Part shown: piece by piece, positions 12,762 to 24,150 of the stretch
How the letters are laid out: the number at the start of each line of letters is the position of its first letter
Numbering within the stretch: the first letter of the stretch is position 1
Notes under the pieces: model-generated
Database searches by the model: none
What the model saw: only the letters and a program-made list of their open reading frames with translations
What the model was told of the DNA's origin: nothing
Assembly: GCA_019022495.1 (NCBI GenBank)
Contig: JAFEKR010000006.1
Coordinates: 3,224,001-3,288,000, forward strand
Direction of reading: 5' to 3'
Length of the DNA stretch: 64,000 nucleotides
Source: Epichloe hybrida
Lineage: Eukaryota; Ascomycota; Sordariomycetes; Hypocreales; Clavicipitaceae
Translations under genes and position numbers: made by a program

Positions 12762-14073
12762 CTACTGCATTCGGTTGATTCGTTCTCTCTCGACCTCATA
12801 CAAGAAATCATAATATCCCTTATCGAAGTGGTGGACGCGGACGTAGCCGTCTTCTCCGCCGCTTGCGTAGCTCTTTCCGGTGGGGTCGGCGGCGACGGTG
12901 TTGAGAGGACCGAAGTGGCCGCGGACACGACCGACCTCGTCCTCGAAAATTTTGTGATAGAATCGGGCTTCGAATTTACCCTGGCGAGCGGAGGTTCGGG
13001 TGACATCCATGGCGGCCTGGCCACCACCTAGGATGACAAAATCCTTTTTGGGGGTGATGGTTGCGCTGTTGAGAGGGGTATCGGCGGGGTAAGTCTTCAG
13101 GACGGTCAAGTCGCGGGCAGCAATGAGCTGCAAGGAAGTTTTGGTTAGTGTTGGTGATTCCTTGGGAGTGACAAGGTTGGGCATATATTGTTGACCACCT
13201 GAGGGAAGATGATCTCACCTTGGCGTTCTTGTCCTTGCAGGCGGTGATGAAGTAGGTGCGGTCAGTAGACCACTGGAGGTCGGTGATAGCGTTGTCGAGC
13301 TCGTGGATGGGGACATTGTCCAGGAGATCACCAGTCTTGCCGTCATACTGGCTGACGCTGCCATCTTCGTGACCGGCAATGATGTACTTGTCCATGTTGC
13401 TCCAGCCAGCGACAGTGGCCTTGGACTCGTCACAGACAATGGTGAGGATCTTCTCGTCGCTCTGCTCGGCATCGACATCAGGGTTGATATCGACGACGAC
13501 AATGTTACTGAGGTATCCCATACGCTTTTCCGTGACACCAAGAAGCTTGGTGCCGTCCTCGTTGAACTCGACACGCTTGACTGCGGTGGGGAACTCCCAG
13601 GTCTTGAGGCAGCGGCCAGTCTTGACGTCCCAGAGACGCATGGTGTTGTCGGCGGAGCCAGAGGCGATCATGGTGGTGGTAGGGTCGACATCGACAGTCC
13701 AGATAGCACCGACATGGCCGTGGTAGGTTCCAAGACGCTCGCCATTGTGCGAGAACCACGCGCAAATCTGCTGATCCTTAGAGACGGAGAAGATGATATC
13801 GCCATCGAGATTGTAGCTATTTTCCAAAACAAGGGAAACAAAGTTAGTAGGAATAGCTATAGTAAAAAAGGCAAGTACCTATGCGCAAAACTTCTTTATC
13901 GCTGCACTCTTTCCAGTTGATGGCAAAAAAAGTTCGCGTCCGACAGGGAGGGGGGCCATTTCGAAGACTGCGAGGGGAGGGGAGGGGAGGGGAGGTGGAA
14001 GGAGGAGCGCGGAGAAGTCGTACCGAATTTGGGTGAGCGCACGCTCGTGCCCAGAGAGAAGAATAGGTCTCAT
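12762..14073 (-). CDS. tif34: Eukaryotic translation initiation factor 3 subunit I (WD40)
   Basis: Seven-bladed WD40 subunit of eIF3, which binds eIF3b and eIF3g in the 43S pre-initiation complex. Exons on the minus strand: 14073-14024, 13816-13219 and 13127-12762, giving 337 residues (yeast Tif34 is 347). It begins [19 protein letters not shown], with the first exon supplying the typical start of blade 1. It continues with WD repeats including [49 protein letters not shown] and [20 protein letters not shown], ending [17 protein letters not shown], the usual C-terminal helix that contacts eIF3b. The first intron (13817-14023) holds a G-rich run on the plus strand, described separately. Confidence 0.95.
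13972..13997 (+). repeat. G-rich (AGGGG)n tract, G-quadruplex-type motif
   Basis: Four successive GGGG runs separated by single A, followed by a shorter GG run. It lies inside eIF3i intron 1, so the transcribed RNA carries the complementary CCCCT polypyrimidine run. It meets the simple four-G-run definition of a quadruplex. Confidence 0.7.
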
Positions 14074-15255
14074 ATTGGGCTGTTAGCTGTGATGAATTGC
14101 TCTCGTTCTCTCGACCTTTGGATTGCAAAAGAGCTCGGCTGGACGAGGGCATATGGGCCAGCTGGAAACTAGGCGTGCGTTTGTATGAGGCTTGTCGCAG
14201 TGGGCTTCTTTGAATTTTTGGCGATTGTGCGTTTTGGTGGGGCACGATGCCTGGACGGGGTAGCGGGGGGTCATACAAAATTAGTACGTGGCTCTTATTA
14301 GCCTGATTTGTCTGGGAGACACCAGGCAGCCAAGATTTGCATACACAATCCGTAATGCCAACAACTTACTTACAGCGTCGTGAATCTCCAGCAGGAAAAT
14401 TACCTGTCCGGAATACTTGTCAAACCGGCAACACCCGAGGCATGACTACGGAAAATGCATCTCCATCAGTATTGCTGGCAACATGTACTACAGCTTGCAC
14501 GCTTTCACGTTTCTTCTGCATTTCTATTGATATTCTATGGCTAAAAAAGAACACAGCCGAAGTCTTCACCTAGAATCACGTACAACAAAAATGGTGGCAT
14601 TTTCGGCGACGTCCTGGCACTTCGAAAGACCCAGAATTACGGCAGTATACGACCTTGGTACTGGGTAATGGCAAAGAGACACAATTCATCAATTACTCAA
14701 CGTTTTTTTTTTTACACCATTTGCGAAGTTGTGTATCATTGTGCTGTCGAATTATCACGAGATCTACGATAATATGGTTCGTCGGACAAAGGAGATTGAC
14801 CATGCTGGGATGAATGTGGACGCTCTACAACCCGTCGTGCTCGATCACCATGTTTCTTTGCATAAGATCATTCGATCCCATGTTGACAAAGAAGCCTGCC
14901 AAGGTCTCTGCCGATTCCGAAATGGGCGGACATTGTGTGCTTTTGGCGTCCCTCATTGACTCAAAACTCCTTGCAGTTTGCGAGTGCGTGCCTCACACCC
15001 CGTCTGCAAACCTGGATTATGAAACAAACAAAGTGCAGGGTTCATTTCAGGTGAAGAAGGAAATGTTCACTAATGACATTGCTGGGTCGGTGTAGAGGCT
15101 GTCTACCATAAACAGCAACAACTTGAGAAGAAAGACGTCAATGATAATGCCCGTCTGAAAAATGGCGGCCGAGAAGTTGGAGAATACACCGGACTTCAAC
15201 AAAACCAGCATTGAAGATGAGGTAGATTACATACAGTCAAAATCCTTTTCTCTTC
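14074..15255. other. Intergenic region upstream of eIF3i, leading into the P450 relic
   Basis: About 1.2 kb. The first few hundred bases are the eIF3i promoter. From about 14730 onward short broken frames occur on the plus strand that might be the decayed N-terminal half of the following P450 pseudogene, but no P450 motif is readable there. Confidence 0.4.
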
Positions 15256-16025
15256 CATGCCAAAAATGACGAGTTGCTTCAAGAGCTTTTTGAGGCAACT
15301 GTCGCTAACTGAATTCATGCTCAGCTCCTTGTCTTCTTCGCTACAGGTTCGGATACCGTATTTACTCCGATGGGCTGGACAGTCGACTTCCTGACTGATA
15401 ATCAGGCTGTCCAAGCCGAGCTTCGAAGGCGGCCACGCGTCTCATACGCCGGAACTCAGAACGCAAAATGCCAGCCAGCGGATTCCAAGACATTTAACAC
15501 CCACACCCCATACCTTGATGCCTTCATAGAAGAAGCAATCCGTTGTGCGAGAACAGTCCTCACTCTGATGCGCCAAGATACAGTCGATACTGAGCTCCTG
15601 GAATATCACGGCCTCAAGTATTCCAGCGTCATCTTGGTTACCTGGGGGTGCGTGTCTGACAGGATCTGTCCTGCCGGTTGCAGAGGAAGCACGTAGCTCA
15701 TTTGGACCAGCCCACAGCCAGCGCGTACCGCGCTGGGACGACAAAGAAGTCACCCAGTTGTTCAAGCCAGAGAGATGGCTCAAGGTGAACAACAGCCCGA
15801 TGACTGGTCGTGGGGAATTTAACAATGTTGAATATGATTGCACTGCAGGCCAGGTGCTCACTTTCGGTGCAGGCCCTCGAGGCTGTTTCGGAAAATGCCT
15901 CGTGCCAATCTGGAGACGATGATTATAATAGTCGTACTGGTGTGGGACTTCACATGGACGAGCATGACGACCTCACCACCATGCCCATCCGTTGCTACGT
16001 TGAGCTTGAACGTGCAGATAAAGCA
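15256..16025 (+). pseudogene. Cytochrome P450 pseudogene, C-terminal half, several frameshifts
   Basis: Remnant of a fungal haem-thiolate monooxygenase. In order: DELLQELF (about 15264), then an in-frame stop in what may be a decayed intron, then the I helix FFATGSDTVFTPMGW (from 15325, A-x-x-D-T type), FLTDNQAVQAELRRR, helix K YLDAFIEEAIRCARTV (E-x-x-R), and a stop at 15694. The next frame holds FKPERWL and the haem-binding loop LTFGAGPRGCFGKCL (F-x-x-G-x-R-x-C-x-G, Cys codon about 15883). A shift near 15895 gives the L helix LETMIIIVVLVWDFTW. Another shift gives DDLTTMPIRCYVELERA, the normal P450 C-terminal strand. All landmarks are in order and spacing, but no single frame joins them, and the N-terminal membrane anchor is missing. 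It differs clearly from the intact P450 at 25654. Confidence 0.82.
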
Positions 16026-16558
16026 GGCGGGAAATGCACGTTGTACTCGCATATGGAAAATAACGGCCCGGGATCCCCAACACAAAGCCACACCACATGC
16101 AGCTGGTGAATGAACAACACCACAAAACCATGATGCATATGAACCAAGAAATGGGCTCAAATTTGCCCAACCAACCCAAACAACCCTGTCATCAGATACC
16201 AAAGATAGGCACCGGAACCAAAAACCCTAGGGGCACTCAATCAGCCGCATCACCCAACTGACGGTCTAGACCCTGCACCCCGTCAATAATCCTCCTCAGC
16301 CTCACGCATTCTTACTTCGCCTTCGAAACATGTGGCCAAATGATAACAGACCACCTAACTTGACCTCCGGTTTTCGAAATCGAGAAGAGACACCTCGGAG
16401 GGTCGAGCAGAGAGAGATTGAGGCTGAAAATCAGAATGCCACTTACTTATATGCGCACGAACCACCAATTTTTTTCTTTGCCGCTCCCTCGAACCACATT
16501 GTGAAATGTCGATGAATTCAAGGAAAGCGGCAGTCTTATGAACAAACCCCAACCAACC
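16026..16558. promoter_or_regulatory. Upstream region of the cysteine-module gene
   Basis: About 530 bp between the P450 relic and the next start codon. No supported gene. Nothing specific recognised. Confidence 0.4.
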
Positions 16559-19500
16559 ATGGATTCCGTCATGAAAGCTGCCAAGTGGGGGCTTGCGAAG
16601 ACCGTGGCAGCCGGTCAGCAACAACTCCAGCAGCGACTGGCCAAGTATGAGCAGCCAGAGTCACAATCACAGTCGGGAGGCAATCCATATTCTTCAGGCC
16701 ATCATCAATATGGACAGCAGTCTCATGCTCAGTATTACAGAAACCACAACCAGAACCAGAACCCAAGTCAGGTATTTCCTCTGCCAGTCCCTTTTCAAGT
16801 GTGGAATGGAAATGGAATGAGAAGAAGAGAGTAGAATGGTGACAACGCATATTGTGCAGACTCCTGCCACGCAAAATTCGCTGTACCGTTCTCCGCCGGG
16901 CTCAACGGCGCAGCAAACGCCGTGTCAGCAGTACGCGTATTCGGCCCCCCTCGGACATGGAAAGCACCAATATTACGTGCCTCCGGGACAGAACAGCTAT
17001 AGAAATGGGACAACAGCGGCAAGTCCTTCGGAACGTGGATACTCTGCTGTGAGTCCGCAGGGACAGGGACAGTACGGTTCGTATACAACGCCGCCGCCAC
17101 CATTGCCGCCGAGACCGTATCTGTATTCAGAAGGGGCGAGTAATGCCTCGGTCGGCCAACATTTGGAGGTTAGCGGCTCGGCGACAGCACAGTATTGGCA
17201 TGGGAAGCAAGCAGCGAACAACATCACTCAGGGAGTTGGTGTACAGTCTCCCGAGCACCAGGCATCATACAATTGGTCTTCGTTGGGCTCGAACCGCCGC
17301 AACTTGGCCCCTTCGGATATTTACTGTTCTCCTCCTCCCCAGACATATTTGAACAACACGTCTGGGTCAAGTCTAAGCCGAAGTTCTTCGTCGCCTTCTA
17401 TTCAGCAGCCATCGAACAATTCACCATACCGGCGCCCGTCCTCTACCTCTGCTGCCAGACCATCGAATACCAATCACGCTTCTCCTAAACAACCTTCAGA
17501 GAAGTCGACTCAAACACGCCTCAACCATGGCTCTGCTTCTCGTCCCCCAAGCGCACACTGCGCTTCTCCTGTTCAACAGCCGCCAAACAACTCATCTCAC
17601 CCAGCTTCAGGTCAAGCTGCGGTTGACAGCGCATCCGACACGAATTACCTTCCTCCTCTGCAATTTGCATCCTCGGCCTCTTCTCAACCCAGTCAGACTC
17701 ATACATATTTACCACCTCTTTCGAGAACGTATTCCCCTCCTCCTCCTTCTGAATCATCGACTTATACGCCAGTGCAACCAGGTGGCGACACCTATGTGTC
17801 TCTTGCTCCTGCTCCTCCTATTCCGCCTCGAACAAATCACAATCTGCAACCGCAATCGGAGCCACGGAAACATGCTGAGCCGACATCAGTTGCGAATCAC
17901 CAGGAAAATCGCGCATGTCAGGCCCAGAATGCTGACCCATCCTTGAACCCGCCTCACCAACCGCACACAATCTCGAATGGCATACCGTTAGAAGCTCAAG
18001 CAAGTGGGAAATCAACGCCTGCCGCGAGCAATGATGTGAGCGTTCCACCACCATCGATGCCAGTAGCTGAGTCAATCCCAAGCCAGCCGGCAGCTGCTTC
18101 ATCACCGAGTGCTCAGGCATATGCCGCAGGCCTTGCCAATGAAACGAGCTATATGCACCAATCTCTGGTGGGAGATGACCCGGCAGCTGTTATGCAGACC
18201 ATGAGCAATCTTAGTATCAATAACAAGCAGCGATTTCTAGCTCAATCTTCCCCCAAAAGGGCTTCCAACGATTTGAACGCGTGCAAACTGCCGCCCGTGG
18301 TAGCTAGCGGGACCCCGAGGGACGTAGTCCGGTATTGCCCCGAGGATCGCGTGGTAGACTATCCCCTGTACTGGTATCATCTGCCCGAGGAGCCGGAGTT
18401 TCTGATCTGCACAAAATGCCACGAAGACCATATCAAATGCACTCCACTTGAGAATCAGTTCAAACGAGTCCTAACAGCAGCAGGGTCTCAGTCAACATGT
18501 CGCTTCAGGTCGCCTCGAGTCAAAGACTGTTTATGGAAGCAGGCCCTCCAAATCAGAAATTTGGATAATCTTCGGTCATTCATGAAAAGTCGTCTCTCAA
18601 TCCCCAATTGCAGGGGCCGGGCAACTGTATTTGGCAAGGAAAAGATCAACTGGTATGGGATGGCAAATAATGAGATCAATGGATTCATCGCCTGCGAGGC
18701 ATGCTACGAGGATAAGATAATTGGGACCTCTTTCCAGTCCCAGTTTATGCCCTTCAGGGAACAAGGTCCCAAAGATGAATGGACTTGCAATGCAGCTTTG
18801 TCGTATGTCACTCGGGCCATTGAACAATTGTCCAAGAGCAACGACTGGTCTGGTTTTGTGAGCAGTGCGAACCGTCGACTACTGTATCCGGCATGCGAGG
18901 GGAAGGATATCGCCTGGAACGAGGGAGTATGGTTTACAACCCGCCGAAAGATCGACAACTTTCACGTCTGCGGGGCATGCTACATGGATAGATTGGAGTT
19001 GACGACTTTTGAGCGCGAATTCGAACCCGTCAATACCGAAGTCGGATTCGACGTGTGGATGCAGATGATCGGAACCCGGTGGACTTGCAAATTACCGAGT
19101 TCGAACATTCCCATGTCCTTTGTTCATGACATCTATCTGGCGAACAAAGACTTTGACGGTTTCTGGAATATGACTTCGGTGGTCAACACGCTTGTGCCGT
19201 GTACGGCAAAAGGCATCATCCGAGGCAGCTGGTGGACCATCCCCGGGGGGTGCCAGGATTTCAGTCTGTGTGAAGCTTGCTATAATGGTGTTTTCAAAAC
19301 CAGCGATCTGAGCGAGTTCCTCGAGCCAGCGACACGGGACCCCGAAAACACGATTGTCTGCAGCTTCTGCCCGGCTGTCCCGCGCTTCAACCAATACATC
19401 AGCAAGTTTGCAGAGGCAATGGATCGCAGTGTTTTCAGTTATTACACGGACTACATTAAGACGCTCGCTCATGTCCCAACATGTCCCGGACTGGATCATC

Positions 19501-20063
19501 GGGAGAAATCAACGTGGTGGGGATACGACCAAGCGCTGTTCTGCCGAGACTGTTACCTCACCTTCGTGGTAGACACCAGACTCGGAGACCACCTGCAATA
19601 CTACGACGCGTCGGACGGACGAGCGCAGATCTGTCAGATATGGTCGCCTCGGATGCGCCAGATGTGGCTGGAAGCGTGCAATGCGGGACCACCGGGATCA
19701 GCAGAATCGAATAGGGCTTTGGACAAATTCAAGGCGTTTGGAGAACGACGACTCCAGATCTTCAACCAGACGATCCCTCGCATCAAATTCATCAAGGGCA
19801 TGAAGGAGATGAAGATGATGAACGCGATGCAACAGGGCCAGCTGAGTCTCATGTACGGTGGTATGAATAGCATGGCTGTGCTGTCTGACACGACGGATGG
19901 TTACGAGCACGGCAATAGCTCGGTGGGATGGTTTGAGACGGAGCATGGGGCAACTGGGGCGCAGATGTTCAACAATATGCAGGCTGGATTTGCGGATGCC
20001 AATAGGATGGATGAGTGGGCGCAGATATTCCAGTTGCAGATGATGTGGTCTGAGGTGGAGTGA
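16559..20063 (+). CDS. Fungal protein with Pro-rich disordered half and five repeated cysteine modules; function unknown
   Basis: Exons 16559-16771 and 16860-20063 give 1138 residues; an in-frame ATG at 16538 would add seven. It starts with an amphipathic helix-like MDSVMKAAKWGLAKTV, followed by about 500 residues of Gln/Ser/Pro-rich sequence with SH3-type motifs (PPPLPPRPY, APPIPPR). The C-terminal half, from about residue 560, contains five tandem units of about 90-100 residues. Each has a lone Cys, an aromatic pair (WY, WF or WW), a C-x-x-C and usually a later Cys. The five C-x-x-C cores are LICTKCHED (about 586), IACEACYED (682), HVCGACYMD (774), SLCEACYNG (875) and LFCRDCYLT (965). Four Cys per unit suggests metal binding, probably zinc; that is an inference. 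I recognise no named family. The C-terminus is Met/Gln-rich. Confidence 0.85.
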
Positions 20064-20663
20064 TGAGTGGAGATGCTGTTCCGAATAGAATGATGTTGCA
20101 AACGTTGAGATTACATGTAAGCACTGGTATTAATGATGATGATGATGGTGGTGGTTGATGGTGGCATTCTTTTGTGTAGTTGGGAGCTGGACAACCGGTG
20201 ACTTCGACCAGAGCCCCAGATTCATCATCGTCGAGGGTCTAATGCTTGATTGCATCATGCTACGGGCTCTGAGAAGGTGAATGAGGGCAGATGGCCAAAT
20301 CGGACATTGCCGAGGGAGTCTCGGGATCATGGATCGGACGGACGGAGCCTTGTTTCCTTTGAAACGCTACTATTGGATGGGTGTTCTACCGCAAACAGCT
20401 TACAGTAATCAGCAACTCTCCCCGAAACGGGGGGCCCCTGTTCAATGCTTCTGGGCGAGAAAAAGATTAAATCGCCGCAGGCGCAGGGAGGGCAAGCAAG
20501 CACCAGACGCATTGAGGAGGACAGCGGACGCCTTGCACCCCATTAATAATTCGGCACTGATTCAGCATTAATTCAGCTGGTTCGGATTCGACGCTCGACT
20601 CGGCTGCACCCGCGCCTGCACTGCACCTGCACTGCACCTGCACCATCGCCAACTCGACCGGCC
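20064..20663. other. Intergenic region upstream of C1-THF synthase
   Basis: 600 bp. Contains a short ATG-repeat microsatellite (about 20132-20148) and, just before the next gene, an 11-bp direct repeat of the CCTGCACTGCA type (about 20607-20645). No supported gene. Confidence 0.5.
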
Positions 20664-20711
20664 ATGGCTCCTCACATGGCTCCTCACATGGCTCCTCACA
20701 TGGCGCATCAT
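20664..20711 (+). repeat. 12-bp tandem repeat at the start of the C1-THF synthase reading frame
   Basis: Three perfect copies of atggctcctcac plus a fourth diverged copy (atggcgcatcat). They encode MAPH three times, then MAHH. Each copy carries its own in-frame ATG, so the longest possible N-terminus has four candidate starts. Confidence 0.95.
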
Positions 20712-23700
20712 GTGTGCTTGTCCAGACCCTGTTCCACCCTCACCACCCGCACCACCCGCACCTCCGCCCACATGCACCGCCAGAGAGGCGCAAAGGCACC
20801 ACGACCATTGTCTGCGGCCCCGCGGCTCAAAGTGCCATCTTCAAGTCCTCATCGTTCCACCGCTGCTGCGTCCCCCTCGTCTGCTGCTGTTTTTGCCCTT
20901 CTTCGTCGCTCTGCCCGTCTGGGCTTCTTATCCTCCCCCTCTCGATCCGCTTCTCTTTGGTGCAGAACTTTGATGACAACGGCAGCCATGTCTGCCCGCA
21001 TCTTGGATGGCACTGCCATCGCAAAGAGTATTCGCGAGAGAATCGGGGCCGACATTGCCCAAAAGCAGCAACTCAACCCCCGCTACAAGCCATCTCTCAA
21101 GATCATCCAAGGTGCGCAGCGCAATTCGTACCCTCCTGCTCGTGACATTACTTTGCCACCGTTTACTGACATTATATTGATGGATTAGTTGGCGAACGTT
21201 CTGACTCTTGTTCGTTTCATCCCATCATCTTTTTTTTTTTTTTTCGTTCCCATCCTGCACCGACCCCTCCCCCGCAATCATGAAGAAGCACACTCGTAGC
21301 TGACCCAACCAATTCGCATCTGCAGCCACATATGTGCGCATGAAGCTTAAAGCTGCCGCCGAGGTATGATCCAAGAGACGTTCTTTTCAAAATATCGTCC
21401 AGGGCTTCTAACTAATCCTTCTCGCCGTGTTCAGGCTGGTGTAGCTTGCGAGCTCATCCAATTCCCTGTCGACATTTCCGAGATCGAGTTGCTGGACCAG
21501 ATCCGCCGTCTGAACCACGATCCCACGGTCAACGGAGTTCTGGTGCAATTGCCCCTTCCCGCAACTATTTCCGAACGCAACATTACTTCTGCTGTCGCCG
21601 ACGAGAAAGACGTCGATGGCTTCGGCACGAACAACATCGGCGAGTTGGCCAAGCGCGGTGGTGCTCCCCTATTCACCCCGTGCACCCCCAAGGGTGTCAT
21701 GTTCATGCTGAAGGAGGCCGGTATTCAGATTGCGGGCAAGACGGCAGTAGTCCTCGGCCGCAGCAACATTGTTGGCGGCCCTGTCAGCTATCTTTTGCGT
21801 CATGCTGATGCAACAGTCGTCGTCTGTCACTCCAAGACTCAGAACATTGAAAGCCATCTCAAGCACGCCGACATCGTCATCGCAGCCATTGGTCAACCTC
21901 AATTCGTCAAGGCCGAGTGGCTGAAGGAGGGAGCCGTCGTAATCGATGTTGGCACCAATTTCATACCTGATACCTCGAGGAAGAGTGGCCAGCGTATGGT
22001 TGGAGATGTCGATTTCGAGGGCGCTTCCAAAATTGCTTCTGTGATTACTCCCGTTCCTGGTGGCGTTGGCCCCATGACAGTAGCCATGTTGCTCCAGAAC
22101 GTGGTAGAGGCTGCAGACTTTTTCTTCGACAAGGAAAAATTGAGGAGGACGATCCCTCTCCCGCTCAAGTTGAAGACCCCTGTGCCATCCGATATTGCCA
22201 TTTCTCGCGACCAGACACCCAAGCAAATCACCCGCATCGCTGCCGAGGTTGGCATAGCTCCCCATGAGCTGGAGCCGTACGGAGCCTACAAGGCAAAGGT
22301 TGACCTTGACCTGCTCAAGCGTCTCGAGCACCGCAAAAATGGACGATATGTCGTCGTTACCGGAATTACACCAACGCCCCTCGGCGAGGGCAAGTCTACA
22401 ACAACCATGGGTCTTGCCCAGGCCCTGGGAGCGCACCTCGGACGACTGACGTTTGCCAATGTCCGCCAACCCAGCCAGGGTCCAACTTTTGGGATCAAGG
22501 GAGGAGCCGCTGGCGGTGGCTACAGTCAAGTCATCCCTATGGATGAGTTCAACCTGCATTTGACTGGCGATATCCATGCCATCACAGCAGCCAATAACTT
22601 GTTGGCCGCTGCCATTGAGACGAGGATCTTCCACGAAAACACACAGAAGGATGGTCCTCTGTATAGACGACTTGTGCCAGTCAAGAATGGAGCACGAAAG
22701 TTTGCTCCCGTCATGTTCCGCCGCCTGAACAAGTTGGGCATCGACAAGACTAACCCTGATGAACTCACCGAAGACGAGATCCGACGATTTGCTCGCCTCG
22801 ATATCGACCCTGACACCATCACCTGGAGACGAGTTTTGGATGTCAATGATCGCCATCTGAGAGGAATCACCGTCGGCACTGCCCCAACAGAGAAGGGGCA
22901 ATCTCGCGAGACGGGCTTCGACATCTCTGTTGCCAGCGAATGCATGGCCATTCTGGCGCTCAGCAGTAGCTTGGCCGACATGCGTGAACGCCTTGGCCGC
23001 ATGGTCGTGGCCACATCCCGCAGCGGCGACCCCGTCACCTGCGATGATATTGGAGCTGGCGGTGCGTTGACAGCTCTCATGAAGGACGCCATCAAGCCCA
23101 ACCTCATGCAAACCTTGGAGGGTACTCCCGTGTTTGTCCATGCTGGTCCGTTCGCCAACATTAGCATCGGGCAGAGCTCCATCATTGCCGATAAACTTGC
23201 TTTGAAGCTGGCAGGTACCGAGCCTGACGAAAATCACGGCGACTCTGCCGGGTTCGTGGTTACGGAGGCTGGGTTCGACTTCACAATGGGCGGGGAGCGT
23301 TTCTTCAACATCAAGTGCCGCACATCAGGGCTCGTCCCAGACGTGGTGGTGGTTGTTGCCACCGTTCGTGCCCTCAAAGTTCATGGAGGCGGCCCCCCCA
23401 TCGCGCCCGGTGCCCCCCTCAACCCCGTGTACAAGGAGGAAAATGTTGACATATTGCGGGCTGGCTGCGTGAACCTGAAGAAACACATCAGCAATGCCAA
23501 GTCGTTTGGCGTGCCCGTTGTCGTGGCCATCAACAAATTTGCCACGGACACTGAAGCTGAGATCGCCGTCGTGCGTGAAGAGGCCTTGTCTGCGGGCGCC
23601 GAGGATGCCATCCTCGCCGATCACTGGGCTCAAGGTGGCAAGGGGGCCGTCGATTTGGCTCGCGGCGTCGCTGTCGCTGCCGCCGGTGAAAAGCCAAAGG

Positions 23701-24150
23701 AGCTGAAGCTGACGTACGGTCTTGATGGTACTGTGCAAGAGCGCATCGAAGCCATCGGCCAGAAGATGTACGGTGCCGCCAAGGTTGAGCTTAGCGAGCT
23801 GGCCCAGAAGAAGGTTGATACCTACACCAAGCAAGGTTATGGTAACTTGCCCATTTGCATTGCCAAGACGCAATACTCTCTATCACACGACCCTGATCTG
23901 AAGGGCGCCCCCACTGGATTTACTGTTCCCATTCGGGACGTTCGCATGGCTGCAGGTGCTGGATATCTGTAAGTGCACACGCCGTCAGGACGACAATGAG
24001 TGTGACGAACGATGTGTTTCCGAGACTAACATGCTCAACAGCTATGCACTGGCCGCTGACATTCAGACGATTCCGGGGTTGCCCACAGCCCCAGGATACC
24101 TCAACGTTGACGTAGACACGGAGACTGGTGAGATTGATGGGCTCTTCTAG
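20664..24150 (+). CDS. ade3: C1-tetrahydrofolate synthase (trifunctional MTHFD1 type; ADE3/MIS1)
   Basis: Trifunctional folate enzyme: methylene-THF dehydrogenase, methenyl-THF cyclohydrolase and 10-formyl-THF synthetase, supplying one-carbon units for purines and thymidylate. Exons 20664-21111, 21189-21209 (21 nt), 21326-21363, 21435-23968 and 24042-24150 give 1049 residues. The dehydrogenase/cyclohydrolase part has the active-site Y-x-x-x-K in [10 protein letters not shown] (Tyr159, Lys163), [11 protein letters not shown], the nucleotide-binding [16 protein letters not shown] and [17 protein letters not shown]. The synthetase has P-loop [13 protein letters not shown] (about 484). The first 103 residues are Arg/Ser/His-rich with almost no acidic residues, as in a mitochondrial presequence. 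Met104 (20973) begins [13 protein letters not shown], and starting there gives 946 residues, about the size of cytosolic yeast Ade3. One gene may therefore make both forms. The tiny second exon is required to complete IIQVGERSDSS. Confidence 0.94.

Noticed and set aside
14729..14959. 76-codon plus-strand frame considered as N-terminal part of the P450 pseudogene
   Set aside because: No P450 motif could be matched with confidence, so the pseudogene is called only from about 15256.
21669..23237. Minus-strand open frame of 522 codons
   Set aside because: Lies wholly antisense to the C1-THF synthase exon, which has clear catalytic motifs. The antisense product shows no family features; long antisense frames are common opposite GC-rich, codon-biased exons.
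23325..23873. Minus-strand open frame of 182 codons
   Set aside because: Antisense shadow of the formyl-THF synthetase domain.
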